DNA from: Roseiarcus sp035606915
GTDB taxonomy: Bacteria > Pseudomonadota > Alphaproteobacteria > Rhizobiales > Beijerinckiaceae
DNA: 64,000 nt
Direction of reading: 5' to 3'
Assembly: GCA_035606915.1 (NCBI GenBank)
Contig: DATNDU010000196.1
Location: forward strand, 42,242-106,241
The translations under genes and the position numbers were made by a program. The notes under the pieces were generated by a model that saw only the letters and a list, made by a program, of their open reading frames with translations, was not told the DNA's origin and ran no database searches. Of the stretch, positions 8,711-19,705 are shown piece after piece. Numbering within the stretch: the stretch's first letter is position 1; each line of letters opens with the position of its first letter.

Positions 8711-9469
8711 TCAGGGCTCCGTCAACAACTCAACCAGCCGCGCGCGTTTGCGGGCGTCGAGGCCGAGCTGGCCGGTCAGGAACGCCTCGAACGACCCATG
8801 TACGCGCACGATCTCGTCCAGCGCGGCCTCGAGATAATGCGACTGCGCGGAGAGCAGCAGCGCAATCACGTCATCGGGCGTGGCGGGCCCGAACAGATGC
8901 GAGACGTCGCGGCGGTATTGGTTGGTGAGTTCGTAGTCGTGCATCACGACGTCGCGGGGAACGCCGACGGCCAGGAGGAGCAGCGCCGACGCAAAGCCCG
9001 TGCGATCCTTGCCGCTCGTGCAATGGATCAACAGAGGATAGTTTCTGGCGTCGGCGGCGAAATCGAACGCTTGCCGATATTGCTCGACATGATCGACGCC
9101 GAACTTGCGATATTGGCTCATCACCCGGCGCTCGAGCTGGGCGGTGGAAATGGCCCCGGCTCTGACCTCCTCCAGCATTTGCAGCGTCCCTTCCGGCAGA
9201 AAGCCGATCGCCAGGGTGCGGATTGGCGAACCCGGCGGGAGCCGGTTCGGTTTCAACCGACGCTCGGCCTCGGTGCGGAAGTCGATCAGTCCCTGCACAT
9301 GCAACGCCTGAAGCCGCCGCAAATCGTCGGCTGTGAGATCGGCGAGACTGTCGGAGCGAAACAGGCGCCGCCAGCGCGTTCGTCGCCCTCCTGCGGCCGA
9401 ATAGCCGCCGAGATCGCGAAAGTTGACGGCGCCCTCGAATTCGAGGCGACGAGGCAGGTTTGCGCTCAT
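8711..9469 (-). CDS. tyrosine-phosphatase-like (Y_phosphatase3) protein
   Basis: A 252-residue dual-specificity-type phosphatase. The opening NFRDLGGY (16-23) is typical of the bacterial tyrosine/serine phosphatase family, and the phosphocysteine loop HCTSGKDRTG is intact with the nucleophile at Cys150. Such enzymes form a cysteinyl-phosphate intermediate; members act on phosphoproteins or on small phosphoesters. Its start overlaps the stop of the decarboxylase-family gene by ATGA, making it the third gene of the SDR unit. It ends convergently, 34 bases from the surE-like gene. Either it regulates the phosphohistidine chemistry or it removes phosphate from a metabolite; the sequence does not decide. 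Confidence 0.82.
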   Translation of the reverse strand: MSANLPRRLEFEGAVNFRDLGGYSAAGGRRTRWRRLFRSDSLADLTADDLRRLQALHVQGLIDFRTEAERRLKPNRLPPGSPIRTLAIGFLPEGTLQMLEEVRAGAISTAQLERRVMSQYRKFGVDHVEQYRQAFDFAADARNYPLLIHCTSGKDRTGFASALLLLAVGVPRDVVMHDYELTNQYRRDVSHLFGPATPDDVIALLLSAQSHYLEAALDEIVRVHGSFEAFLTGQLGLDARKRARLVELLTEP

Positions 9470-10203
9470 AGCCGGGCTATCACCCGGCCGGCGGGCAGCG
9501 TGATGTCGTAGTCCATGTAGATCGCCTTCACGATGCGTCGGACCGGAAACCGGTCGACCGGGTCGAACGCCGAGTGGTCCGGGAACGAAATCGAGCCCGG
9601 ACCTTCCCAGGCCTCGCGCAGCTTGTGCTGCGACTCGGCGGCAATCAACTCGGCGAGCGCCGGGCGCGTCGTCGCGGGATCGGCGGAGGGGATGATGCGC
9701 AGTCCGGTTGTCGGACCGTTCGAGCCGAGTTGCGCCACGGGCTGCTCGGGCCGCATGACGACGCTGGCCAGCCTCATGCGGGCCGGACGCTCCAGCGTGC
9801 CGACGATCATGTCGCGGTCATGCTCGAAGCCGATTTTCGCCAGCTTCTTCGGGTAGCCCCACACTTCGCGTCCCGCCAGCATCGGCGGTTCGGTATCGAC
9901 GAATATCTGCTGAATGTAGGTCAGCGGCTTGCCTTCGTGCCTCGCATAAAGCCTGAGAATCGCTTCGTGATAGGGGCCGAAGGTCGTGAACGGATACCAG
10001 TGGATCGAGAGGTTGGCGCAGGCCGGCTCGATCAGTTCCAGCGGTTCGGGGAGAACTTCGAGCGCGGCTTCCGGGTCGGTCTCGAACTTGATCGAGATCG
10101 CCTGCGCCCCGCGATAGTGATAGGGCGGCGCCTGATACGCCGGCGCATCCGACGGCATCGAATAGCCCAGCCTTTCCAGCGTCAGACGTCCCCTCGCCCC
10201 CAT
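9466..10203 (-). CDS. acetoacetate decarboxylase family protein
   Basis: A 245-residue member of the acetoacetate decarboxylase family. The Schiff-base motif is present as GREVWGYPKKLA (111-122) with paired lysines 119-120, and the acidic active-site residue fits Glu80 in PYHE. True members decarboxylate beta-keto acids; relatives act as hydratases or cyclases on keto acids. The ATG at 10203 has an AGGAGG ribosome site five bases upstream; a TTG seven codons earlier lacks one. It follows the SDR gene by 17 bases and overlaps the phosphatase gene. It could convert a free keto acid released after thiolysis or ring opening, but the substrate is unknown. Confidence 0.85.
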   Translation of the reverse strand: MGARGRLTLERLGYSMPSDAPAYQAPPYHYRGAQAISIKFETDPEAALEVLPEPLELIEPACANLSIHWYPFTTFGPYHEAILRLYARHEGKPLTYIQQIFVDTEPPMLAGREVWGYPKKLAKIGFEHDRDMIVGTLERPARMRLASVVMRPEQPVAQLGSNGPTTGLRIIPSADPATTRPALAELIAAESQHKLREAWEGPGSISFPDHSAFDPVDRFPVRRIVKAIYMDYDITLPAGRVIARL

Positions 10204-10220
10204 CTGTGCCTCCTGACGTT

Positions 10221-10961
10221 TCAAGCGATCACGTATTGGCCGCCGTTGACGAAGACGACCTGCCCCTGAATCATCGACGCCTCGGGGCTGGCGAGAAAGG
10301 CGACCAGGCCGACATAGTCGTCGTGCATGACGTTACGCCCGCTGGGATTGCCGGCGGCCTCGCTGGCGAGGAACGCATCGGTGTCGTCGCCGAAAAGATT
10401 GCGTATCGCTTCGGTGTCGAGCGTTCCCGGCGCGACGCAGTTAATGCGAATGCCCCGCGGCGCGAGTTCGGGAACCAGATATCGCGCCAGCGATTCGGCC
10501 AGCGCTTTGCCGGCGCCGATCGCGGCATAGGACGGCACGTTCTGCCGGCTGCCGCGACTCGAAAGGAACACAATGCTGCTGCCGCGCTTGAGCAGCGGCA
10601 GCGCGGCCTGCACCAGGAACGCCAGCGACGTCCCGTTCAGCGTGATCGCCTCCGCGAGTTCGTGCGGGTCGAGGTCGAGCAGCGGGCCGACGAGCACCTT
10701 GACCGCGCCATGGACGACGACGTCGAGGCGGTCGGTCCTGGCGGCGATTTCATCGATCAGGCGGCGCGCGCCCTGCGGAGTGCCGACATCGGCCTGTAGC
10801 GCCACGGCGCGCCCGCCCTGGCGCTCGATTTCCGCTACGGCGTTGGCGGCGGCGACGTGGTCCCGGCGATAGGCGAGAAAAACCTCGGTCTCAGCCGAAG
10901 CAAAGCGACGGGCGATCGCGAAACCGATGCCCTTGGCGCCGCCGGTAATGAGAACGGCCAT
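10221..10961 (-). CDS. FabL-like short-chain dehydrogenase/reductase
   Basis: A 246-residue Rossmann-fold oxidoreductase. The cofactor loop is TGGAKGIG at 6-13. The catalytic pair is Tyr145 and Lys152, spaced Y-x6-K as in the enoyl-reductase FabL rather than Y-x3-K as in classical SDRs; the following LARYLVPELAPRGIRIN stretch also resembles FabL. It may therefore reduce or oxidise a carbon-carbon double bond next to a thioester or ketone. The ATG at 10961 is preceded by AGGGGA; the open frame continues upstream without homology. It is the first gene of a unit with the decarboxylase-family and phosphatase genes, behind an operator-like site. Confidence 0.82.
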   Translation of the reverse strand: MAVLITGGAKGIGFAIARRFASAETEVFLAYRRDHVAAANAVAEIERQGGRAVALQADVGTPQGARRLIDEIAARTDRLDVVVHGAVKVLVGPLLDLDPHELAEAITLNGTSLAFLVQAALPLLKRGSSIVFLSSRGSRQNVPSYAAIGAGKALAESLARYLVPELAPRGIRINCVAPGTLDTEAIRNLFGDDTDAFLASEAAGNPSGRNVMHDDYVGLVAFLASPEASMIQGQVVFVNGGQYVIA

Positions 10962-10995
10962 CAACGTCCCCTGCCGCCGCGCATTTGCGGCATTG

Positions 10996-11022
10996 TGTAG
11001 TACGTCTTTGTATGACAAGAAT
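10996..11022. promoter_or_regulatory. operator-like site ahead of SDR unit
   Basis: TGTAGTACGTCTTTGTATGACA contains two TGT half-sites 13 bases apart. The second half, TTGTATGACAA, is an inverted repeat TTGT-N3-ACAA of the type bound by FCD-class GntR regulators. It lies 35-60 bases upstream of the SDR start, where a repressor or activator would act. Confidence 0.45.
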
Positions 11023-11384
11023 TGAAAATTCGCTAGGGCCAATGACGCCTTGTCGTTCGGAGGAAACCGATGCGCGCCGTGGCGTACACGATGGCGTCGC
11101 CGACCTCCGACGCACGCAATCCAGTTGGCGCGCCGGGCGATCGGCCTTGAGGTTGTCGCCACCGCCTCACGCGAGCAGACGCGGCCGCGGAGCCGCGCCG
11201 CGCGTTGTCGATCACGCAAGCCCGCTGACGCCTCACCTCAAGGCGTTCGGTCGGCGTACCATAGAGTTTGCTCTTGGCCTGAACGTGAGCGACCGCTGTC
11301 TGCGGGAGATCGCGCACTGCCTCTGCGCGAGGGGCGTCTGCGGCGAGATCGTGTTGGAAGGCCTTCCCGCATCGTCCGTCCATA

Positions 11385-11399
11385 TTGTATGACAAGAAT
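11385..11399. promoter_or_regulatory. second TTGTATGACAA operator-like site, importer side
   Basis: The 15-mer TTGTATGACAAGAAT repeats exactly the sequence at 11008-11022, in the same orientation, 377 bases away. It lies just upstream of the weak -35 candidate for the ABC importer, so the same regulator may control both divergent units. Confidence 0.45.
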
Positions 11400-11642
11400 G
11401 TTTACCAAACCTGTTGACGGCAGCGCGAACCATCGGTACGCTTCGAGAAAATAAGGAACGTGGAGCTCAGCCAGCCCCGTGAGGAGGAGATGTCAGGGAG
11501 CGTGCGGACCCGGTTCCGAAGCAGAGGCTCGCGCATGGTCATGGCGCGAGCGGCGGGCGTCGGAAGACGTTTCGTCTCGGGAACAATCTCTTCCGTGAAA
11601 CAAACTGCGCTCGACGGCTCGGCGCTCAAAAGGGAGAGAAAC

Positions 11643-12635
11643 ATGCAAGTGAAAAAATGGGTTGCGATCTCTGCGGCTCTGCTTGTGTCGACGGCTATCG
11701 CCGGCGCTGCGCTGGCGCAGGAAAAGTCGAAGACAAACCTTAAAGTTGCGATCTTCTCGGTCAACGCCGCCTCGCCGACCATCCACGCGATGATCGAAAG
11801 CGCGACCGCCGCCGCGAAGAAACGCGGCTGGACTGTCGAGACCTATGACGGCAACGGCGATCAGGTTGCGACCAACAATCAAGCGAATACCTACATCACC
11901 CGCAAGTTCGATGCGCTCATCAACGTCGCTTCCGCCAACACGCAGATGGGAGGCGTCATCGCCAACGCCGCCAAGGCCAAGATTCCCTTCGTCTCCACTT
12001 TCTCGGGCCTGGTGCCCGGCATAACTGTCGATATCGGCTCGAACAACGTGGCAGACGGCGTTTTCTCCGCCTCCGCGGTCGCTGCCGCCATCGGCGGCGA
12101 AGGCGAAGTCCTGAAGATGAACTGGACGGTGCTTCCCGCTCTCGCCGAACGCGACGCCGGTTTCAAGGCCGTCATGAGCGAATATAAGAAGATCAAGGTC
12201 ACCGAGATGGAAATCAAGGTGCCGGGACAGGTCGACGACGTCTACAACAAGGTCACCGATTTTCTGATCGGCCACAAGAACGTCAAGGCGATCTGGATGG
12301 GATGGGACGAAGTCGGCGTCGCCGCCGCACGCGCCGTGCAGCAATCCCACGTCGCAAAGAAGCCCTTCGTCGTCAGCATGGACGGAAATGACGCGGCCCT
12401 CGACATGATCCGCGCCGGCACGCCGCTCCGGTTGACCATCGCTTACGACGTGCGCGGCATGGGCGTGCAAGCCGTGCAGGCTGTCGCGGACGCGGTCGAC
12501 GGCGAGGTGTTCCCCGAGCGCCAGATCTACAAGAAGCCGTGCCTGATTACGAAGCAGACCGTGCCCGCCAAGGGCGCCGATATCGACTTCAAGACCTGCG
12601 TGCTCTATTCGGCGGACCTGCCGATAGCAAAATAA
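11643..12635 (+). CDS. periplasmic sugar-type ABC substrate-binding protein
   Basis: A 330-residue secreted protein of the RbsB-like periplasmic-binding family (Peripla_BP_4). A classic signal peptide ends at AGAALAQ near residue 26. The start at 11643 has a GGGAGA ribosome site. The mature part has the two-lobed layout with a MDGND ligand segment near 245 and conserved hinge regions. It is followed by the ATPase and permease of the same importer. Family members bind sugars, polyols, purines or autoinducers. Its place beside a catabolic cluster suggests it captures the compound that the cluster breaks down, but the ligand cannot be named. Confidence 0.87.
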   Translation: MQVKKWVAISAALLVSTAIAGAALAQEKSKTNLKVAIFSVNAASPTIHAMIESATAAAKKRGWTVETYDGNGDQVATNNQANTYITRKFDALINVASANTQMGGVIANAAKAKIPFVSTFSGLVPGITVDIGSNNVADGVFSASAVAAAIGGEGEVLKMNWTVLPALAERDAGFKAVMSEYKKIKVTEMEIKVPGQVDDVYNKVTDFLIGHKNVKAIWMGWDEVGVAAARAVQQSHVAKKPFVVSMDGNDAALDMIRAGTPLRLTIAYDVRGMGVQAVQAVADAVDGEVFPERQIYKKPCLITKQTVPAKGADIDFKTCVLYSADLPIAK

Positions 12636-12658
12636 GGGCTTTGATTGAACGAGCCGAA

Positions 12659-14230
12659 ATGTCTTCAGCAAACCTTGCGCCCGTCCCGATCTCCCCGATC
12701 GGGACGGGTCGTTCGCAAACCGTTGGCGACACTTTTCTAGAGGTCGTGGGGCTGGTCAAACAGTTCCCCGGCACCCTGGCGCTCGACCATGTCGACCTGA
12801 CAGTTCGGCGTGGCGAAATTCATGCGCTGCTCGGCGAGAACGGCGCCGGAAAATCAACCCTGATACGCCAGATCTGCGGCGCCAGTCAGCCGACCAGCGG
12901 GAAAATTCTTATCGAAGGCGCCGAAGTCGCCCTGCACTCGCCTCAAGCGGCTCGCGGGCTAGGCATCGCGGTCGTGCATCAGCATTTCAATCTGGCGCCG
13001 CAGATTTCGGTCGCGGAGAATCTTTTTCTCGCCGGCGGCCTGCCGCGAAGGGCCGGGTTGTTTGTCAACTGGCCGGAAGTTTACAAACGTTCGCACGCTC
13101 TCCTGGCCCGGGTCGGACTGGACATTGACCCGCGGCAGGAGGTCAGCCAGTTGCGTCCGGACGAAGCCGCGATGGTGGCGATCGCCAAGGCGATCGGCGC
13201 GAGCGCCAAGCTCATCATTCTCGACGAGCCCACGGCGGCGCTGCTGCCGGCCGAAGTGGGTGTGCTGTTCGGCCACATGCGGCGTCTCGCCGCCGAAGGG
13301 CATGCGTTTCTTTACGTCAGCCACAGGCTCGCCGAAGTATTTGAAATTGCCGACCGCGTCACCGTGCTGCGCGACGGCAAGAATGCGGGTCACTGGACGC
13401 GCGAGCAGATGTCGCGCCGTTCCATCATCGAGGCGATCGTCGGTTCCCAGAAGAGCTTCAGCGAGGAAGCCGCCGACCCGCCGGCGCAGTTCGGCGATGT
13501 TCTTCTTTCAGCGACGAGCGCGCGGGGCGGGCGCGTCGTCGACATGAGCTTCAAACTGCGCGCGCATGAGATCCTCGGCATGGCGGGCCTTCCCGGCAGC
13601 GGCGCCGAAGAAGCGCTCGATCTCCTGTATGGGCGCTATGCGATGACAGGCGGCAAGCTCTCGGTGCGCGGCGCTGCGGTGACGCTGAGATCGCCGCGCG
13701 ACGCCAAAGCGGCGGGCCTGGCCCTCGTTCCCAAAGATCGTCACGCCGAGAGCCTTCTGCCCGCCGCCAGCGTTCGGGAGAACATTTCCCTGCCCAACCT
13801 CGACCGGTTTCTGACCGACCCCGTGCTACGCCTTATTCGTCGCCACAAGGAACGCACCGAAGCCGAGAGAATCGGCCGGCTGCTGTCGGTCAAGATGCCG
13901 AGCGTCGAGTCGCCGATCCAGTCGCTCAGCGGCGGCAACCAGCAGAAGGCGATTCTGGGGCGCTGGCTCGCCAGCGGGGCGAAAATATTCATGCTCAATT
14001 CCCCCACAGCCGCGGTCGACATTGGCGCCAAGGCGGAGATCTACGCTCTGATTCGCCAGATCGCCGCCGACGGCGCCGGCGTCATATTCACCTCGACCGA
14101 GGTCGAGGAATTCCCTCGCGTGTGCCATCGCGTCCTTGTTTTCCGCGACGGACGCATTGCGGGCGAACTCCTCGGCAAGGACGCCACGGAGGCCAACATC
14201 TTGAATCTGGCGGCGGGGGGCGGAGAATGA
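12659..14230 (+). CDS. sugar-type ABC importer ATPase with two ATP-binding halves
   Basis: A 523-residue RbsA/XylG-like ATPase with two cassettes. The first has Walker A GENGAGKST (59-67) and LIILDEPTAAL but a weak signature (LRPDE in place of LSGGQ). The second has a good LSGGN signature near 422, a poor Walker A (LPGSGAEEA), and a changed Walker B, MLNSPTAAVD near 444, where the usual Asp-Glu are Asn-Ser. One competent ATP site per molecule is likely, made from complementary parts. The ATG at 12659 is the only reasonable start, yet the region right after it (12680-12708) forms a very stable RNA hairpin. The stop overlaps the permease start by ATGA. Confidence 0.85.
   Translation: MSSANLAPVPISPIGTGRSQTVGDTFLEVVGLVKQFPGTLALDHVDLTVRRGEIHALLGENGAGKSTLIRQICGASQPTSGKILIEGAEVALHSPQAARGLGIAVVHQHFNLAPQISVAENLFLAGGLPRRAGLFVNWPEVYKRSHALLARVGLDIDPRQEVSQLRPDEAAMVAIAKAIGASAKLIILDEPTAALLPAEVGVLFGHMRRLAAEGHAFLYVSHRLAEVFEIADRVTVLRDGKNAGHWTREQMSRRSIIEAIVGSQKSFSEEAADPPAQFGDVLLSATSARGGRVVDMSFKLRAHEILGMAGLPGSGAEEALDLLYGRYAMTGGKLSVRGAAVTLRSPRDAKAAGLALVPKDRHAESLLPAASVRENISLPNLDRFLTDPVLRLIRRHKERTEAERIGRLLSVKMPSVESPIQSLSGGNQQKAILGRWLASGAKIFMLNSPTAAVDIGAKAEIYALIRQIAADGAGVIFTSTEVEEFPRVCHRVLVFRDGRIAGELLGKDATEANILNLAAGGGE
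12680..12708 (+). promoter_or_regulatory. strong RNA hairpin after binding-protein gene
   Basis: CCCGTCCCGAT and ATCGGGACGGG form a perfect 11-base-pair stem around a 7-base loop, 45 bases after the binding-protein stop and inside the first codons of the ATPase. There is no U-run, so it is not a standard terminator. In binding-protein importers such hairpins can protect the 5' message from decay and lower expression of the downstream membrane genes; that role here is inference. Confidence 0.55.
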
Positions 14231-15225
14231 ACGCGACCACCAGCACTAGAGATGTCGCCGGCCGGCCCCGGCTCGACTTCACTGTCCTTTTTGCGCGCTT
14301 CGGAACGCTCGCGTCGCTGATCGCGCTGCTGATCGCCTTCTCGCTGGCCCGTTCGGACGTGTTTCCGACCGTCAACAATCTGCTCAACATCATGAGCCAG
14401 ATCTCGATCTTGGGGACTATGGCGTTCGGCCTGACCGTCTGCCTGGTTATGGGCCTTTTCGATCTCTCAATCGCGGCCATGGCCACCTTGGGAGGCTACG
14501 TCGCCACCTTCCTCCTCGTGCAATATCCCGACACCGTCGGCGTGCCGGAGGCCGTCGCCGCCTCATTGATAACGGCAGCGCTGATTGGCATCGTCAATGG
14601 GCTTATCGTCAGCTATCTCGGCATCTCCGCATTCATTGCGACGCTCGCAACAGGTTCGATCATCACCGGCGCCGTCCTCGGCATCTCGGATTCCAAGACT
14701 ATCATCACCGGCATCCCGGACGAGTTCATGGCGATCGGTCAAGGCGCCATCTTTGGCGTATCCAATCCGATCCTCATCATGCTGGCGGTCGGCATGGTGC
14801 TTTGGTTGTTTCTCGAACACACACAGCTCGGCCGGCATCTCTATGCGATCGGCGGCAGCGCCGAAGCCTCGCGACTTTCCGGCATCGCGGTCAAGCGCTA
14901 CGCGCCGCTCGCCCTTGCGATTTGCGCCGCGTGCGCGGGCCTAGGCGGGTTGATGGCGGCGGCCGTGTTGGGCGCGGGGCGTCCACAGGGCGTCGGAGAC
15001 GGGTATTTGCTTAATGCGTTTGCCGCAGTCTTCATCGGCGCTTCTTCCCTGCGGCCCGGCAAATTTCATATTCTGGGGACGCTGATCGGCGTCCTGCTGA
15101 TCGGCGTAATCAACAATGGCCTTTCCGTAATGGGCGTGCCGACCTACTGGCAATACATTGTCCAGGGCACGCTGCTGGTGGCGGCGCTGTTCAGCGCCGG
15201 CATATTGACCATGCGCAAGCACTGA
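14227..15225 (+). CDS. sugar-type ABC importer permease
   Basis: A 332-residue integral membrane protein of the RbsC/BPD_transp_2 family, with 8-10 predicted hydrophobic helices and the family segment near residue 205 (HLYAIGGSAEASRLSGI) that couples to the ATPase. It starts by ATGA overlap with the ATPase gene, so translation is coupled. It is the last gene of the importer unit; the next gene is on the other strand. Only one permease is present, so it probably forms a homodimer. The imported compound is unknown, but the operon structure and shared operator-like sites tie it to the catabolic genes to the left. Confidence 0.87.
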   Translation: MNATTSTRDVAGRPRLDFTVLFARFGTLASLIALLIAFSLARSDVFPTVNNLLNIMSQISILGTMAFGLTVCLVMGLFDLSIAAMATLGGYVATFLLVQYPDTVGVPEAVAASLITAALIGIVNGLIVSYLGISAFIATLATGSIITGAVLGISDSKTIITGIPDEFMAIGQGAIFGVSNPILIMLAVGMVLWLFLEHTQLGRHLYAIGGSAEASRLSGIAVKRYAPLALAICAACAGLGGLMAAAVLGAGRPQGVGDGYLLNAFAAVFIGASSLRPGKFHILGTLIGVLLIGVINNGLSVMGVPTYWQYIVQGTLLVAALFSAGILTMRKH

Positions 15226-15264
15226 GGCGCATCGCCAACGAACGAAACGGCCCGTCTTGAGCCG

Positions 15265-15582
15265 CTACGCTTCGGTCAACTCAGCGACCAGTATGACGGG
15301 AGCGACGTTCGTAAAATTCTCGATGTCGGCTTGCGTCTCGGCGCCATGGGCTTCGAGCGCTGTTCTCGTCGTTTCCCTATCGTCGAAGCGAAGTTCGGCG
15401 ACCAGGCGATAGGCCTGCGCAGAAGCCCCCGGATCGAAAGCGAGTTCTCTCGTGAATGTCAGCGAGCGCATGCCCATGGGCTCCAACAATTGTCTCACAA
15501 AAGGCAAATGACGTGAGGTGTAGTAATCCATATCGAACCGCGATCCGGGTTCGTTCGCGTACAGCACCAACACTGAAATCAT
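15265..15582 (-). CDS. EthD-family small protein
   Basis: A 105-residue dimeric ferredoxin-like (EthD) protein. The start MISVLVLYANEPG at 15582 follows a GGGGGAAAC ribosome site, and the typical DYYTSRHLP segment lies near residue 19. EthD proteins are often encoded in degradation clusters for ethers, steroids and other hydrophobic compounds, where their exact function is unclear. It converges on the ABC importer genes and lies between them and tRNA-Trp. It may be the last member of the catabolic island. No operator-like site of the island type was found upstream. Confidence 0.75.
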   Translation of the reverse strand: MISVLVLYANEPGSRFDMDYYTSRHLPFVRQLLEPMGMRSLTFTRELAFDPGASAQAYRLVAELRFDDRETTRTALEAHGAETQADIENFTNVAPVILVAELTEA

Positions 15583-15770
15583 GATTGTTTCCCCCTCGAA
15601 GCCACACCGAGGCCCAACAATATGCACGTCGGCCTGGACGCGTATCGACGCGGCGCTCGAAGTACGCGCTCTACGCCAAACGTTGGACCGCCAGTCGGCG
15701 GGGGCGTATCCGGCCTCATGCCGCCGCCCTGCTCAGAGGGCGAAAGCTCTTTGATTTTCAGGCTATTAGC

Positions 15771-15846
15771 TGGCAGGAGTGGCAGGAATCGAACCTGCAA
15801 CCCCCGGTTTTGGAGACCGGTGCTCTGCCAATTGAGCTACACTCCT
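15771..15846 (-). tRNA. tRNA-Trp (anticodon CCA)
   Basis: The minus strand folds as a complete tRNA with the CCA end encoded. The acceptor stem AGGAGTG pairs with CACTCCT, the anticodon loop reads CTCCAAA with anticodon CCA, and the T-arm is GGTTCGATTCC. In most alphaproteobacteria tRNA-Trp is followed by secE and nusG. Here its 3' side instead faces an EthD gene and the catabolic island, which hints at an insertion or rearrangement at the 3' end of the tRNA gene. Confidence 0.97.
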
Positions 15847-15929
15847 AAGCAAGCGCACTTCTGCCCCAAGCGTCAGCCCGATGCAAGCGCGTCCGGCGCC
15901 GTTGATCTTCGTCGCTTGCTTACGTGGAC

Positions 15930-15945
15930 ATAAAGATATATTTAT
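15930..15945. promoter_or_regulatory. AT-rich palindrome upstream of metH
   Basis: ATAAAGATATATTTAT is symmetric in 14 of 16 positions and stands out in GC-rich surroundings, 33 bases before the metH start. ArsR-type SahR, which senses S-adenosylhomocysteine, controls methionine-cycle genes in many Proteobacteria through AT-rich palindromes of this sort. It is the best candidate here, but the regulator is not in the window. Confidence 0.5.
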
Positions 15946-15977
15946 ACGCTTATGCCATTCCCAGCCGCCGAGGCGAT

Positions 15978-19703
<3,726 letters not shown>

Positions 19704-19705
19704 GC

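Larger units (their letters stand above)
10962..11642. other. divergent 680-base gap with no convincing gene
   Basis: This gap separates the leftward SDR unit from the rightward ABC importer. Several open frames cross it on both strands, but their codon patterns, lack of ribosome sites and lack of recognisable motifs argue against real genes. It carries two copies of the 15-mer TTGTATGACAAGAAT (11008 and 11385). A weak promoter-like pair, TTGACG at 11414 and TACGCT at 11437 with 17 bases between, lies ahead of the importer. Confidence 0.6.

Noticed and set aside
11033..11395. Open frames in the divergent gap, including one beginning MRAVAYT
   Set aside because: A faint resemblance to dehydrogenase N-termini ends after about 25 codons. 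Nothing supports a gene or a clear remnant.
12680..12708. Hairpin as a rho-independent terminator
   Set aside because: No U-run follows, and it lies inside the ATPase reading frame; it is kept as an RNA structure only.
15579..15800. Minus-strand open frame overlapping tRNA-Trp
   Set aside because: It covers the tRNA gene and the EthD start region and has no recognisable domain.
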